From Onchocerca lupi (taxonomy: Eukaryota; Nematoda; Chromadorea; Rhabditida; Onchocercidae), in contig JAOVVO010000013.1 of the NCBI GenBank assembly GCA_028564675.1, forward strand, positions 124,001 to 188,000: a DNA stretch of 64,000 nt. The letters are read 5' to 3'. The translations under genes and the position numbers were made by a program. The notes below the pieces were generated by a model that saw nothing but the letters and a program-made list of their open reading frames with translations, searched no databases and was not told the DNA's origin. Position 1 is the first letter of the stretch. Every line of letters starts with the position of its first letter. Positions 40,488 through 53,800 of this stretch are shown here, piece by piece.

Positions 40488-43400
40488 TTTATAGAGATCT
40501 GAAATATTTTGGAATTTGAATAACTACCATTTTATATTAGAATAGACTTCCGTGAAAGAAAGCAATTGTGGAAACAAATATAAATATTCGGTAATCCAGT
40601 TCTTCTATATCACAAATTTCGCAACTGAAAAGTTGAAACAAGTGAAGCATAAAAGTCGAAACATGAACATGCAAAAAAAAAACTTTCTTTAGCGATGGTC
40701 GAAATACTATTTGCCTAGGTGAGTTCATCTAATGATAACTTTGCACTAATCAACTTTTTCTTTTCATGCATTTCTTTGCTACGATTACGATATTACAAGT
40801 ACGGTAATTTATATATTTTCAGGTTTTCAAGTAAAGAGACGTATAGGTGTACTTTTCCTATTATTTCTTGTAAAAAGGTGGATGAATCATGAATGAAATA
40901 AAATTTTGCCAGAATTTTTTTCAGACCAAAACAAATAAAAAAGATTTTCAAAAATGCAAACCATATAATTGCATTAATTGATTAGACATAATGATAGGAA
41001 CATCAGAAAAGTAAGAACAATCCGTCTAATGTGACATCAGCAAAAACTAATGACAACAAGAATATGAAAACTACTTCTTTCTTATTGAAAGTACAAAATT
41101 TCCGGATTGAGTTATATATAAAATTGATAAAACGAAGTATTGCATTATAAATCTTTTTATTTCAACGTCAGATCTAAATTAAAGTCAAAATATGAAAAAG
41201 TTTACTTTTAATCTAAAATCTGACTTAAAATTCAATCGTTTGTAAATATTAAATCAGGATTTTAAAAGGGAATTGCAGATGAATCTGTAGCAGTGGAACT
41301 TTCGAAGTTTGAACAATCAACTGTGCTTGGCTTAAATTTTAGATATAACTATACAACTACTAATTCAGCACTGTACCGTATAGAACATTGCTAAATAAGT
41401 TTTTTTTTTAAAAAGAAAAAGCATAAAAGGATGGACAAACTGATTAATTAAATTACAATAGAAACTGTAAATGAAATGAAAATACGGAGAGGTGGAGAAC
41501 TAAATTCCTACTAATAAATTAAAAAATCGGCGATCATAAAAATTTCTTTTATAAAGCATAAAAAATTATTGATTATGAGGTGTTTCCTTTATAGATTTAA
41601 AAAATTGATGATCATGAAATGTCGCCTTCACAAAGCATGAAAAATCAGTTGTACATGAAGCGTTTCATATAGAGAGCGAAAAAAATAATAATTATGAAAG
41701 GTTTCTTTTACAAACAGTTTTTTTATATGATAAATTCAAAACTTTCATCAAAATTCTTGAACATTAATTAACTTCAAGGAAACAACAATGGATTAGAGTT
41801 AGAACATGACCGAAGTAGACAGAAATTCAATTCAATTAATAAAAATTGAAAAATCCTCGATGTTGCCACTGTTGAATAATTTCATTGTTATGCAGCAAGG
41901 TAAAATGTCCAGAATATTTATTTTTATCAAACAGAAAAATATGAATGTTTGAAATGAGATTAATCGAATGAAGCTTATCAATGAAGAAAAAAAAAAGTAT
42001 TTTCAACAATATTAGAGATACAATAAGCAACAAAAATCAATAAATCGTTAATTTCGGATTGGAAATTGTTGATCATTACTTTTAAATAATTTTGTAAAAA
42101 TTCAACTTCTAAACAAAATTTTTGCAAAATTTAGGTTGCGATATAGAAGTTTGTAACTATCGAGTAGGAATTTTACTTCCACTTATTGCTTTCGTCAACT
42201 CTCAACCCGTTTTAAGAAAAAAAGAAGTTCAGAAATGTGAACTAAAAAAAAAGTTATTCGATAAATTAAAGGACACAATGACCAGTATTGTAGAGAGAAG
42301 TACAACAAAAAATAAAATAAAACAAGTCTGTTCAGTTTTTTTTTCTTTCATTTAAACTTAAATTCTTCAATAGTTTCTCTCATAAAGAGAGAAATTGTAA
42401 CATTACATTTACTACTAAATTCCTTAATAGGACTGTATCAGTATGTGATCATTATAACTATTATTAAATTTTTTTTAAATTAATGTTTTTGTATTTAAAA
42501 TAGAAAGAAGAGGAAGAGGAGAATAGGGAATCAAGGAAATTCAAGAATTTTTCATATTCATTTGCAGCAGCATAAAAGCTGAAATTAATTCTTATACGAA
42601 AAGTAAGGCTTGCATTTAATTGAATAAAACTGAATTTTAAAGCAAAAAAAAAAAAAAAAAAAAATAGGATAGAGCAAAGAACTTGAAATTAAATCAGAAC
42701 AAGACTACAGATGAGATTAATGTAATCGTATAAATTTTTTATTTCAACGATTCAGTAGTACCAATTAGTTCAACTCCGCTTACCATCGCTATTTTCCTTT
42801 ATTGATTTTGGAAGTTTTTTGGTATATTAGATTGTTAAATCGATTCCTTATGGATATGCATATATTGAAAAATAGTAATATTCGGTAAATTTAAAAATTT
42901 GAAGTAAACTTTCTCTTCAACGAATTAACTGATTAATTGAATAGAAGTCATGACCTCATGCTCAGAAAATGATGATTGGATCGCTTGGTACAGTAACCTC
43001 AAGAAAAAAGGAAACAAATAAACCAATCTCAGTGACAGTGTGTTTGTGTTTTGAAGTGAAGTTTGGCTGAAGCCAACAGGTCTGAATGACCTTCCAATCG
43101 TTCTCCATCTTCGGAATTTAAAATCATCCATTTTTTATGACATTTTCAAACAACTACCATTAATTTTAAATGAAAAATTGGAAAAGGAAATTTATTGTAA
43201 TTGTGGCGGAGAACTTGAAATCTATCAACCAATCATCAATCATTCTTATCAAAAATCTCTTATTTATGCATTTCCAATTTTATAACAACAAAAATAATAA
43301 TTTACAAAAAATGAGCAAAGAAAAGAGCAATGACAGGAAGAAAGAAGACATTGTGACAATGGGCAACAAAACGATGTTGACAGAAGTGAAAAGTGGTGGA

Positions 43401-44484
43401 AATAATCGGCAAATTATAGACAGTACTACCAGTCTGAGTCCACTACTACACAACAATCCTCTGATCCTAACTCTCTTCAGGAAAACAACAATATCCTTTG
43501 CTCTTCTATTTAACACACCTGTTCAGCATGCTGTCTTCAAGAAGCTTTCTTCCATTCTATAATCCCATCCATCCGGTGAAAGAACTTCAATTTGTTCGTT
43601 GCTTTTTTCTCTCTCTCAATCCCATAAACTTCACAAAATTTAGAAACGGAAAGAGAGAGCCTAGCCAACATCGATTTATTTCTTGGCCTTTTGATTTCCT
43701 GTCTCCATCATTTAATAAGACGATTTGATTTCATACCGCTCCTAGTCATAGCGATACACTGGTTTGACTGGTAGAGATCTAACCTTTTAGGCGTCTACCG
43801 GTTCGGGGTAACCTGTTTCATGGATTTAGAAGGGAATTGTGATATCAGTGCTGGAATTAATGCCCAAATTAGTTAAGGCATATTACTTAGAGAGTCAGAG
43901 TGAGTGATATTTTTATTATTAGCCAAGAGCCAAGTTATCATTAGATAACTTTTTGATGGTAACTTGACCCTGTCGATGGGATGGAATGGAATTGCCATCT
44001 TACAACACTTCTCTGTCGTTTAATTCATCCACTGATTAAGCATTTTGTGATATGAAGTACTTGATCAGTGAGACCCAATTGTTGATATTGTTTTCTAGAC
44101 TTGGTCGGAATTTCTGGCACTCTTAGACATTATTAAGCTAAATGCTTCCTCATTTCGGCATTATAATGTGTCTTGGTACTTAAGTTTCTAAATCACGTTA
44201 ATCCTAAAATATCCTTAGATATCTTTAAATGTTCAACTTACGACACGTTTATTCCTTGACCATCTAGATTATGAACTTTTCGACGAGAGGGAATATGAAA
44301 TGATATAATTAGACTGGCTTAAAAAATTTGAGAATTTGAGACGTTGTTAAAATCTGAGATTTTCTGCATTAGTCAAAGGGTGATTAAAATAAAATACATG
44401 TTGAAATGGTTTTTGTAGATTATCCAAGTTATTTTTTTACTGTGTTAATAGTCGGTACCATGCGCCGAGACAAACTAAATATCT
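40488..44484. other. Gene-poor region between divergent genes
   Basis: About 4 kb between the ABCA start (-) and rps-15 (+). It is AT-rich with A/T homopolymers (for example a long A-run near 42644-42664). Open stretches at 42122-42355, 42925-43131 and 43170-43728 occur on both strands without recognisable domains or a consistent exon chain. A less AT-rich patch with hairpins lies at 43740-43960. It presumably holds promoters for both flanking genes. Confidence 0.6.
43767..43814 (+). repeat. Hairpin with tRNA-like elements
   Basis: ACTGGTAGA at 43767 pairs with TCTACCGGT ending at 43802 (one wobble), enclosing an inner CTAA-CCTT-TTAG stem-loop. The block also has a D-arm-like GACTGGTAGAG and a T-arm-like GGTTCGGGG. 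It does not fold as a standard tRNA. It could be a tRNA-derived repeat relic or a structured RNA. Confidence 0.4.
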
Positions 44485-44505
44485 TTTCTTTTCTTTCATT
44501 TGCAG
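44485..44505 (+). promoter_or_regulatory. Probable trans-splice acceptor of rps-15
   Basis: A pyrimidine-rich run ending TTTGCAG closes 35 bases before the ATG. That spacing is typical of nematode spliced-leader acceptors on ribosomal protein genes, though a 5' UTR intron would look the same. Confidence 0.6.
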
Positions 44506-44540
44506 AGTTTGTTGTTGTTGTGAACCACTACATAACAAGC

Positions 44541-46054
44541 ATGTCGCAGGCGCAGGATGAAGCTGCAGCTGCTGAGTTGAAAAAGAAGCGTACTTTCAAG
44601 AAATTTACATATCGTGGAGTGGATTTGGATCAACTTTTAGATTTGAATCGGTTAGTAAGTACAGTTTGTTCAACTTCTGATGCAGTTGTCTCAAAATCGC
44701 TGATAATTTAATAGCATATGATAGTTCTATTACCAGATAAACCATCATTTATGGTTATCATTGTTGATAGAATTAATAAAAGAGATGGAATTCATGGTAA
44801 TATGAGACCATTTGATATTTGATTTTCTCATATTATCTTTTTTCAGCATTGGTTAATTGTACAGGGCCATCGATGAATATTATTCTAATTAATGATTATT
44901 GTCTTTGATATAAGCTGTATGGCCATAAGTTTAAGACAATGGACTCAGCGGTTTTGTTAGGTATAAGTGATGGGCTAATAACCTAAAACTAAGTGAACAA
45001 AAATTACTCACTTGCAGGAAGTCATTAAGGAAAGTTAATTTTTTAGTGATCAATTAGCAAAATTATTGCCCTGTCGTGCACGTCGACGCCTCGCTCGTGG
45101 TTTGAAGCGCAAACACTTAGCATTCTTAAATCGATTACGAAAAGCAAAGAAAGAAGCTGCGTTGCATGAAAAACCAGCCACAATTAAGACTCATCTACGT
45201 GACATGATTGTACTGCCTGAAATGGTTGGATCAGTCGTAGGAGTATACAACGGGAAAGTTTTCAATCAGGTTAGATTTTTTGTAAAATATTGTTTTTACT
45301 TAGAATTTCTCTTATTTTTATGACTGTCAACTTGTAAGTATATAGGGAAAGGAAAAGAAGAGGATATCGGAATATATGATATTGTTATTACGAATTGGAT
45401 AAGATAATCAAGTCGTGTTGGTCAACTTTGGATAATTAGACTTATTATGAAAAGTTAAACTATTATAAACTGATAATGGATTTATTAGACTGGTCTGAAT
45501 TATTCCTTAATGAAATTTTTGATACTTTTAAGATCTTTTTAATGTTCAATGTTCATGAAGACTTTTACTGTCAACTTTGTAAATGCAATTATATGATTAC
45601 TTTTTATTTCGAAAGAGTTGCTTCTATACCCAGAGAATCTTACTATATGCACAATGCACTCCCTGTCATACACTACATTTGTATGATTTTTTTTTAATTG
45701 TGCTATATGATGCTGCTGTACGGAAAACCTGCTTTAAATTGCATTATTTTTGAAGCTCAACTGATTACAGTACATGTATTATCACAATTAGATTTTTCAA
45801 GTTTCAGTTTCAATTGATTTTAACCCCTTATGTTCAAGGACGCACTCTCTCCCTTTTTTCTTCTTTTCCCATATACTTCTGCAATTTCTTAACTTACAAA
45901 ATCGGAAAATTAATTTGCGAGATTTCAGGTCGAGATAAAGCCTGAAATGATTGGTTACTATCTAGGAGAGTTCGCAATCACATACAAACCTGTGAAACAT
46001 GGAAGGCCAGGTATTGGTGCGACGCATTCTTCTCGTTTTATCCCACTCAAATGA
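44541..46054 (+). CDS. rps-15: 40S ribosomal protein S15 (uS19)
   Basis: Component of the small ribosomal subunit head; the uS19 tail contacts the decoding region. Three exons, 44541-44650, 45047-45269 and 45929-46054, join in frame to 152 residues, close to the eukaryotic length. Recognisable stretches: RTFKKFTYRGVDLDQLLDL, the basic CRARRRLARGLKRKH helix, IKTHLRDMIVLPEMVGS, VGVYNGKVFNQVEIKPEMIG and the C-terminal GRPGIGATHSSRFIPLK. The start follows a probable trans-splice acceptor and is the only reasonable ATG. An AATAAA lies at about 46091. High confidence in the product; exon 1 ends AATCG with an unremarkable GT donor. Confidence 0.97.
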
Positions 46055-46935
46055 TGGAAAATACAATATTTTATTGTTAAAATTGTAGTCAATAAATGTT
46101 TTGTTCTGACATACATAAAAAGCAAGAAAATAAGTAATTATCGATAATTCGATCGTGGATAAGGATGACATTCAGATTTTCTTTTAATCCGCACAGATGA
46201 CTCATACCCTTACCAGTGAAATCCGGACAGTTTAAATTATTCGACTTTTATGCATACTTTGGCGTGTATTGCTGAGATTTAGAACAATAATATATATTAC
46301 TTCATGAAAAAATTTTCCACAATACCTCATAACTGGTAAAATTGTGATAGCAAAATTTGCTTGTAAAACTGCTACAGTTACTTGATTTGCATCTGCAAGA
46401 TCTTGAAATCACTTTTCTTACTATTATTCCAGCAATACTTTCATCGTGAAACAAAGGCTTTTCTCAACTATTTTTGTTCGCTGTTCATAGATAATAAGTA
46501 ACTACATAAATGTCGATAATACAAATTATATTTAAATGGAATATAACGAATTGAAAACATTGGTCAGAAAGCAGAGTACTGTATGTGATTACGATATATA
46601 AAAGTGGACAGTATACAGCTTATCACACTAACAGAATCACAGAATATTTTAAGTAGTTAAAAAAACAGCAGATTAGATTAGATTTATCACAGCGCTGAAA
46701 ATATTTATCTTTAATGGGAAAACTATATAATAGTTCCAAGACAGATACAATACTGAATTAATGTATATATACTTTTCACAAGCCAAAATGGACGACAGAA
46801 AGAACTGGATAATTGACCCTAACCGGTCAGTTGTCCAGTTTTTTTGTAGACCATAACTGGTCTGCAACACAAGATCATCTACCTACGAATATCAGAAACG
46901 AATAGAGAGAAATTATGGGATTTCACAGTGAAATT

Positions 46936-49323
46936 TTACAGAATCGGAATGTAATTATCAATTTTAGCTCGATGCCTTTGTGATATGCATTCCGCGATCC
47001 AAATAATATTTCTCATTTCTTGCTCTTTAAGCTTGATGAATGCATAGAATACACCGAAATGGAACTGATGCAAAAATGATAGAACATTCAATTTCACCTG
47101 AAAATGTAAAATTTGGTTTAGCCCTACATAACATGATAAATAGTTGAATTGAATTGAATTTCGATTCTTATTGTATTAGAACAAAATAGAAGTTTTAGGA
47201 ATTTTAATTTAATATATTTGATGTTGAAATACAAATAATTATTATACAAAAATTACTTCATATTCTAAGAACTTGTCTTCAAGCGCTTTCTCGCCTGGAT
47301 GTAGACCAGATCCTTCAAAGAGTGCACGATAATCTGAATAATATTCACAAACTTGCTTAACTTGTTCATAATCGTCCGCCTTCGACAATCCAGCCAATCC
47401 TTAATTAATAATAAGTATTGATTTTCGACATCTTCGATATCAAACACCAAAAAATAGAAATGTACCTTCGGGATAAAGTTTCCCACATCGTGGATAAAGC
47501 TTGGCCCGATCATCCTTGGACAGCTCAGTGTCAAAGCTGTTGATTGTTATTATAATAGCACGTCGATCTGCTTCGAACTGTAAAAAATACTCATAAAAAG
47601 AATAACTCAGTACTTTCTCCTTCATTAATCTAACGCGAGGTTGATTCATTACAAAGGGTAGTGAAACAAATATGGTTTAGGCAGATATCGAGAATTCTGC
47701 TGAGACTCCAGAAGATAGTATTGATAAGTTATCACGAATAAGAAATAATTGCTAAAACTAAACAGTAAATGGTACAATCTTATTTATGTATAACATTATA
47801 TACATATTTGTTTCCAACATACCGCGAGAATTTCACTCATAACTTCTGCTGTTTTGCCTCCCAAACGTTTACAAAATTTATAGAAATCTTCTAAGTATGA
47901 GCGATACAGAGTATTACGAATTATTTCCACATTCATTTCATCTAAATCCTGTTCGTTGATACAATCAACAAAGTACGCTGCTGCAAAAGAAACAAGTAAA
48001 AGGTGCTCTAAAAATTATGACAGGATATGTTATTAAATGCACCGAGAAACTGAAACAAAAATTTGAAATTCTGGTGAATCCTAATTAGCACTATTTTTAC
48101 ATATCAAAAAGAATTTCCTGTGTACTGGCACTTACAATTTAGTATAAATAATTACGAAATACCGATCAACCATATGAATTATAATAATCTTTATTAAACC
48201 ATTATTAACCAAATTTTAAAAAGTCTGATATCACCCGATTTAGATATTTGACATATCGTTTCAGGTTTTAAATATTTTATAACTAAAAATTAAAGATGAC
48301 TCTTGCCTAAAGGAGTGTCCACAAGTACGGCATTATAAAGCTCTGCTGGTGTTGAAGCGATATGAATAGCTTCCATTTGCTCAAAAGAACCAAGCGGATG
48401 ACATTTTGAGATAAGCTCAGTAATAGGTCGCTGATGTAATGTCCCCGTAATGAGCAAAATAATGTTATCAATCATATATGAATACCTAAATTTGACCATT
48501 TTCAGCAAAAAACTGGAAAAGATAATCGGAAAATCATCGAAACTTCAGAAAAAACGTAAATATAAACAATCAATATAAATCCTGTAACTAACGTTATATA
48601 GTCCAAAAATGTGGACAAGGGCTCCAGAGCATTATTTCGAAAATGTGTAAACTCCGTTACCAGTTTTTCTTTTAATCGCTCATCAATAACCTGCAAAATT
48701 AAGATAGGGAAACTTTATAAAGAGATTCTGTAAAATAAAATTATATTTGCATGAATATTTCTTCACGTAGTCCGTTGATTTACCTGAACTGTTATTGAAC
48801 CAGGTTCGTTTGCCAGAAAACTTCCATAATCTGTTGACTGAATATGAAGTTTCAAATCTGAAAATTTTATGGACTTTCTAGCAACTTTTAACAAATGCTT
48901 TTCACAAACAGTATATGCACATTTCTTAAAAAAAATCCTTTGTTGATTGATATTTTTAGATTTCTAAGGACCGAGAATTCACTCTTGTTCTGCTCATAGA
49001 ATATTTTTTGATACTTCAGATTATGGTTCTATAAACTAAAACTTATGTATAATTTGAATTTCTTCTTTTTAAGAATGAATAGAGCACAACTATTTGAATT
49101 TAAAGTGAAAAACCTGAATGTTTCACTTCAATTTTTTTGTAAATCACTAGAATTTTCACAAAAAATCGCTACAACTTCGTACAAAAAAAAAAGAAAAAAA
49201 ACCTTCAAGAGTTTCGCATTGGACAAGATTAGCATAATCGGATTGTGTCAGAATTCCTCCCTTGAATCCGCGGACCAAACCTTCCAAATAGCCATGATCG
49301 ATATTGAACAAATACTCACCCAT
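46936..49323 (-). CDS. vha-16: V-type ATPase subunit d (Vo sector)
   Basis: Peripheral subunit of the membrane Vo sector that couples the central stalk to the proteolipid ring of the proton pump. Eight exons on the minus strand: 49203-49323, 48784-48857, 48593-48690, 48307-48485, 47823-47980, 47466-47577, 47257-47399 and 46936-47097. They sum to 1047 bases, 348 residues plus stop, the expected length. It starts MGEYLFNIDHGYLEGLVRG. Further landmarks are STDYGSFLANEP, DERLKEKLVTEF, LITGTLHQRPITELI, SFEQMEAIHIA, NVEIIRNTLYR, FEADRRAIIITINSF, LYPRCGKLYPEG, FHFGVFYAFIKLKEQE and a terminal AKIDNYIPIL. Intron 4 appears to use a GC donor. The gene is convergent with rps-15, 0.9 kb away. Confidence 0.97.
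47981..48306 (-). other. Probable GC-AG intron in vha-16
   Basis: The exon ends ...CTCCTTTAG followed by GCAAGAG, and the next exon begins CAGCGTACTTTG. Joining at GC gives DTPLAAYFVDC, matching the family's DTPLAAFF pattern. The alternative GT seven bases on would give DTPLGKTAYF. AG|GCAAG is the usual context of natural GC donors. Confidence 0.8.
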
Positions 49324-50861
49324 CTGAAAAAGAAAAATTGCCATCAAAACAGTTGTAAATTTAATTCTGCTCACAACTTTCAAACATCATAGTTCGAAGC
49401 TTTAACGACATTAATTATCGACAAAAAAAGAACCGAGAATAATTTCATAAAAGAATAAAAAAACCAGTCAGAGCGATAATCACTGCACCCGATCAAAGTG
49501 AAACAGGACCCAAGTGACCAAATCAAACTTCACAGATAAGAAATCACCTGACTGACCAGACCAGACCCGACCCAACTTGACCCCACCCGAACCAATCCCA
49601 CTAATTTCACCGCAATGCATTACTAATTACCAAAGGCCAATTCCCTTATCAATCATCGATCTTTCGATGCCCTTTGCAGGAAAGGGCGCTATTTTCAAAG
49701 CATGAGAAATTACCAAACTTCAATACGCCCCCGCAGGTCATCTTGCGGATATATCAGCATGCTATACATAATTGATGCTTGGTGGCTGAACTAGAATTGG
49801 CTAACGAAGTGAGATGATATGGGAAAATAGAAATCTCGTGACAAAATAATCGTGATGGAAACTATCGATACCTTATCAGTTCCATCTGGAAGAGCGAAAT
49901 TCAGGGAAAAACTAGATTTAATTTAACTCTCTCACTTTATCTCTCCATTTAGAACATAAACAATCATTTAAAATCAATTTGAACCTGTTTCTGTGCTTGA
50001 TTATTGCTATACAATTCATTTTTTTTTTTTTTTTTATTTAATACCATTGCTAACTATTTTAAGTTATCATATCTCGTAGAATTCCGTTTATTCAGAATTA
50101 ATTCGTGTCGATTTTTTGATCAGTCTTTCAAAAACAGAATAATATCACTATCATTCCCAACATAGTGCTATGAAGAGTTTGCCAATCATATTTAACTTGC
50201 AGATAAATGTGCAAGATTATCACTAGTTATCGTTAGTTATATCACTATACATCGGAAAGTGTAATTTAAACAGGGCAATTTGATATGTGATAGTAGTAGT
50301 AGCATTATCGGTCAGTGCACTCTTATCATCGGTGCAGGAAAGAAAAGTATTGGTCAGCAACAAGACGATAATTATTTATTACTTTGATCAAATCAAATCA
50401 ATCATTATCATTCTCATTCTGCTCGCCAAACACTCACACATTCAGTGTTACATTTGCTGTTATCAGTTAACACAGTATCATCTTGATGAACAAATGGAGC
50501 GTGGGAATAATCGATTATCGATCGACTTATCGATACTTATTGATAAAATAGTTGAAATATTAAGAGAATTACCGCGAATACCTTCTCCGAATGAATCTCT
50601 TGTATAATAGCTTTCTTACATATCTTATTAGATAAGGGAGGGGAAATGATAGTTGTTGAAGTGTTGATATAATATCGCTAAGTGTGCACATTTTTATTTA
50701 TCAATTAAAAGTGATTTATGATTTCAGGAAGTCATTAAAAACAGCTGTAGCTTGCAGAAGAAAACTTAATCCACCGAAAGGTGGCTTGAAGAGCCGGCAG
50801 CAGTCATAGAGAGAGCGATTCTGGCGAAGAAAACAAATCGGTGAATTGTGAACTGACGGTG
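49324..50861. other. Divergent promoter region, vha-16 and FAK
   Basis: It contains a C-rich, AC/GACC-repetitive stretch at about 49488-49605 (ACCAGACCAGACCCGACCC). Around 49980-50040 there is a T-run, and at about 50505-50547 a cluster of ATCGAT/TTATCGAT-like sites. TTTCAG at about 50722-50727 could be a 5' UTR or trans-splice acceptor for the kinase gene. A 106-codon open frame at 50287-50607 has no recognisable domain. Confidence 0.5.
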
Positions 50862-53800
50862 ATGAACGAAGCGGATATTATATTGGTTTATATACCCAAT
50901 GGTACTGTGAAAAGTGTGCGATACAATTTTGAGAACAAAATTCAGGTTATTTCCTTTTTTTTTTTTTTTTTTTTTAAGGATAATTTGATTGTTTCTTTCT
51001 TAGACTCAATGAATTGTTAATATTTGAGCTTATGGACATATACTGTTTGTGATTTAATTTAGCAGATGTTCGAAACGGAATAGTGAAATATTCTATTAAG
51101 GTTTTGAATTGCGTTTGCGTTTTAATTACTACATTTACAGAAAATAATTCATGTCTTACTATCAGCACTGGGCATCGACCGTTTGTCCTTCGGATATTTT
51201 GCTCTTCGTTTAATCCGATCGCCAGTAACACCAGTCTGCAGTAATAATAATGACTGCTACTGGTTGCATTCCCATCTTACAATGCGACATGTTTACGACA
51301 AATTTTTCAGCAAAAATTCAAATTCCATTCAGCTACGGTAACTCCTGCTCAAATTATTTCCACGGGTAGAACTCTATTTTTCCTTAGGAAAATTGTTCGA
51401 AGTTAATTTTCTAATGAAATTAAATTCAAAATCTGGAAATCAGAATGATAACAGAAGTTAATCCTTTGTATTACATTGCTCTATAATCTTTTGTTTTTGA
51501 TTAAGAAAATTTCAATGGTTGGTGCAGGTCAGCTTAGTTTTTGAAAGATTAAATAAGACAATTTTAAACCAAAATTAGTAGAAATGTTTTAAAGAAATTG
51601 ATATTTCAAAAATATTCAGTAATCTTTGCTCTATGGAAGTTTATTAATTTCAAAATTATTCTTCGAAATTTGTTTGACTTTAATTAAGTAATGATTTTAT
51701 TACTTTTCAGAAGTGAACCTCTTCCTCTACTTTTTATTTAATTTAAGGTTTGAATTACGATTGCGTTTCATACCGAAAGATCTTCAGGAAATGTATCAAA
51801 CAGAAACGGATGCGTTCATGTTTTTGCATGATCAAATTTTAGCTGATTATGTAACTCAGGTTCGCTCTCCTATTTTTGGAAATTTTCAAAATAAATTAAT
51901 GTAGGTCGAAAATCTACATCAATTTATCTTCATATTTCTCTTGTATATATCGATTTAATTCTTTTTTATGTAGTTATTAAAAGATGAAATACACAGTCTT
52001 GCTACAGCTTCAGTGTTACGTGAATATCTTCAATTATAATGGTTGACGTATTGACAGCTGTGATGCAGCAGCTTTTTATGTATTTCTTAGCCTTCTGTAT
52101 TTTTCTTAAGTCAAACGCTTTCAGGTCTCGTGGAAAATTCCTGCTGAGACAGCCATTGAATTAGCTGCTTTACAAATACGTCGAAAGCTTGGAAATCAAA
52201 ATTCGTAAATCGATTTTTTTCCTTTCAAATTGATATTACTTTTTACATTGGATTTGCATAAGCTGTTATAATATAATCATTTGTCAGGTGCAACATCGAA
52301 AAGTACTTGAATTTGGACGAACTTGAAGCCGAGGGGACTCTTGCGCGGTTGTTGCCCGAAACTATGCTCATCAATATAAAGGTTTATAAAAGTATAGTTC
52401 CAAATCAAGGAAGACTTATAAGATCTTTCTCATAGGATCATGTTTGTCGATAAAAAGAAATATTTTCTAAATCTAGGAAGTTGTTGAAAGTATAATGAAG
52501 AAGCAACAGTTAAGTAGGATCGAAAGATATGAGCTGAATTCTTTGGGCCTCGATCGTTAATCAATTTCAATAGATCAATTAGATCTCAGTCTGATTTTTT
52601 TCCTCTAATTTCTTCTTTCTTTTAATCAGTAATGACTCATGAAACTTGTTTCGAATTGCAAACTAATTTATTTTTTCAGTCGAAAATGCTCAGGAAAACA
52701 TTAATAGCTGCAGTGAAGAAGCACGCGTTGCTTACACCTGCACAATGTATTTTCCATTTCCTAGAAATTGTCAAACGAATAACACAATTTGATACCGAAA
52801 TATTTAAAGCTTCTTTGGGTGTATGTATATTATTTTGCATCGCCTTTTCTTAATGTCCTTTATTTTTCTTACCTAGGAAGTCAAACATTTTTTCTGTTCT
52901 TTATTAATTTTAAAGTACTTCGCCTATATTTGCATTCATATATGGAAAGTTTTTAATGAATACAGGTAATTTACTTCAGGTAATTTGGAAGAATCCATTA
53001 GATATTATGGTAGGCATGGCTACTGGCATTTCTTGCGTTGCAGATGGACGCGGCCAAGGAGTATGAACATTTATTCTTAAACACTAGTATTTGCTACCAT
53101 TTCATTGCAAAATATTTTATAAAATTGATAGAAATAAATAATGTCACACAATAATTGCTGTAATATTTTGTTTGGATAGCTGATATTTATGAAAGAAGGG
53201 ATGTATTGGTCTGTTCTACTGTAGTTATTGTGTAGTTGTTCATTTTTTTCTGTACTAATCCGACCATGAAGTTCTTGACTTATGAGTTGCAATGCAAAAT
53301 TCGAGGATCAGAATCTTACATCGCTAAATATTTGTCAATCATTTATTTTATTTTTTATTAAAATCTTTGTAAGTGCTAAGCTAGTCTTACTAATCCTGAT
53401 GCAATTTGCAGTTTAAATTGGTCATTTCATGATGCACTTATAGTGATATAAATAAATCTGTTTTTTCAGTATCCCTTTTTCTTTTAGCCTATTTTATTGA
53501 CAAAATTACAACACATTATCAATTTGTCATTATTAAAGTTGGACGAAAGATCAGACAAAACTGTAATTAATTTGAAAGTAACTGGAAGTTCACAACAAGT
53601 GGTATTTTTTTCATTAATCATTTCTGAAATATAATGATAAATGAAGTAATTTAAAAATATTATGAAGGTTTTTATTGATTCACTTATTGATTGTTATAAC
53701 CTGCTTAAATTTTTAAATGCTGAAATTTTTTCTAGTCGATTACACTTCCAACGTGGTCGATTGCAGAGTCGTTAGCACATCTTATCAATGGTTATCATAT

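Noticed and set aside
43170..43728. 130-codon and 76-codon plus-strand frames upstream of rps-15
   Set aside because: Both strands and several frames are open here, no domain is visible and no exon chain can be built; treated as noncoding.
47440..47649. Alternative start upstream in vha-16 exon 6
   Set aside because: The extra N-terminal residues are intron sequence; the acceptor at 47578 gives the conserved FEADRR junction.
49045..49392. 115-codon plus-strand frame
   Set aside because: It is antisense to the first vha-16 exon and explained by it.
50287..50607. 106-codon frame before the FAK start
   Set aside because: It has no domain and lies upstream of a probable 5' UTR acceptor; it may be a chance frame in the promoter region.
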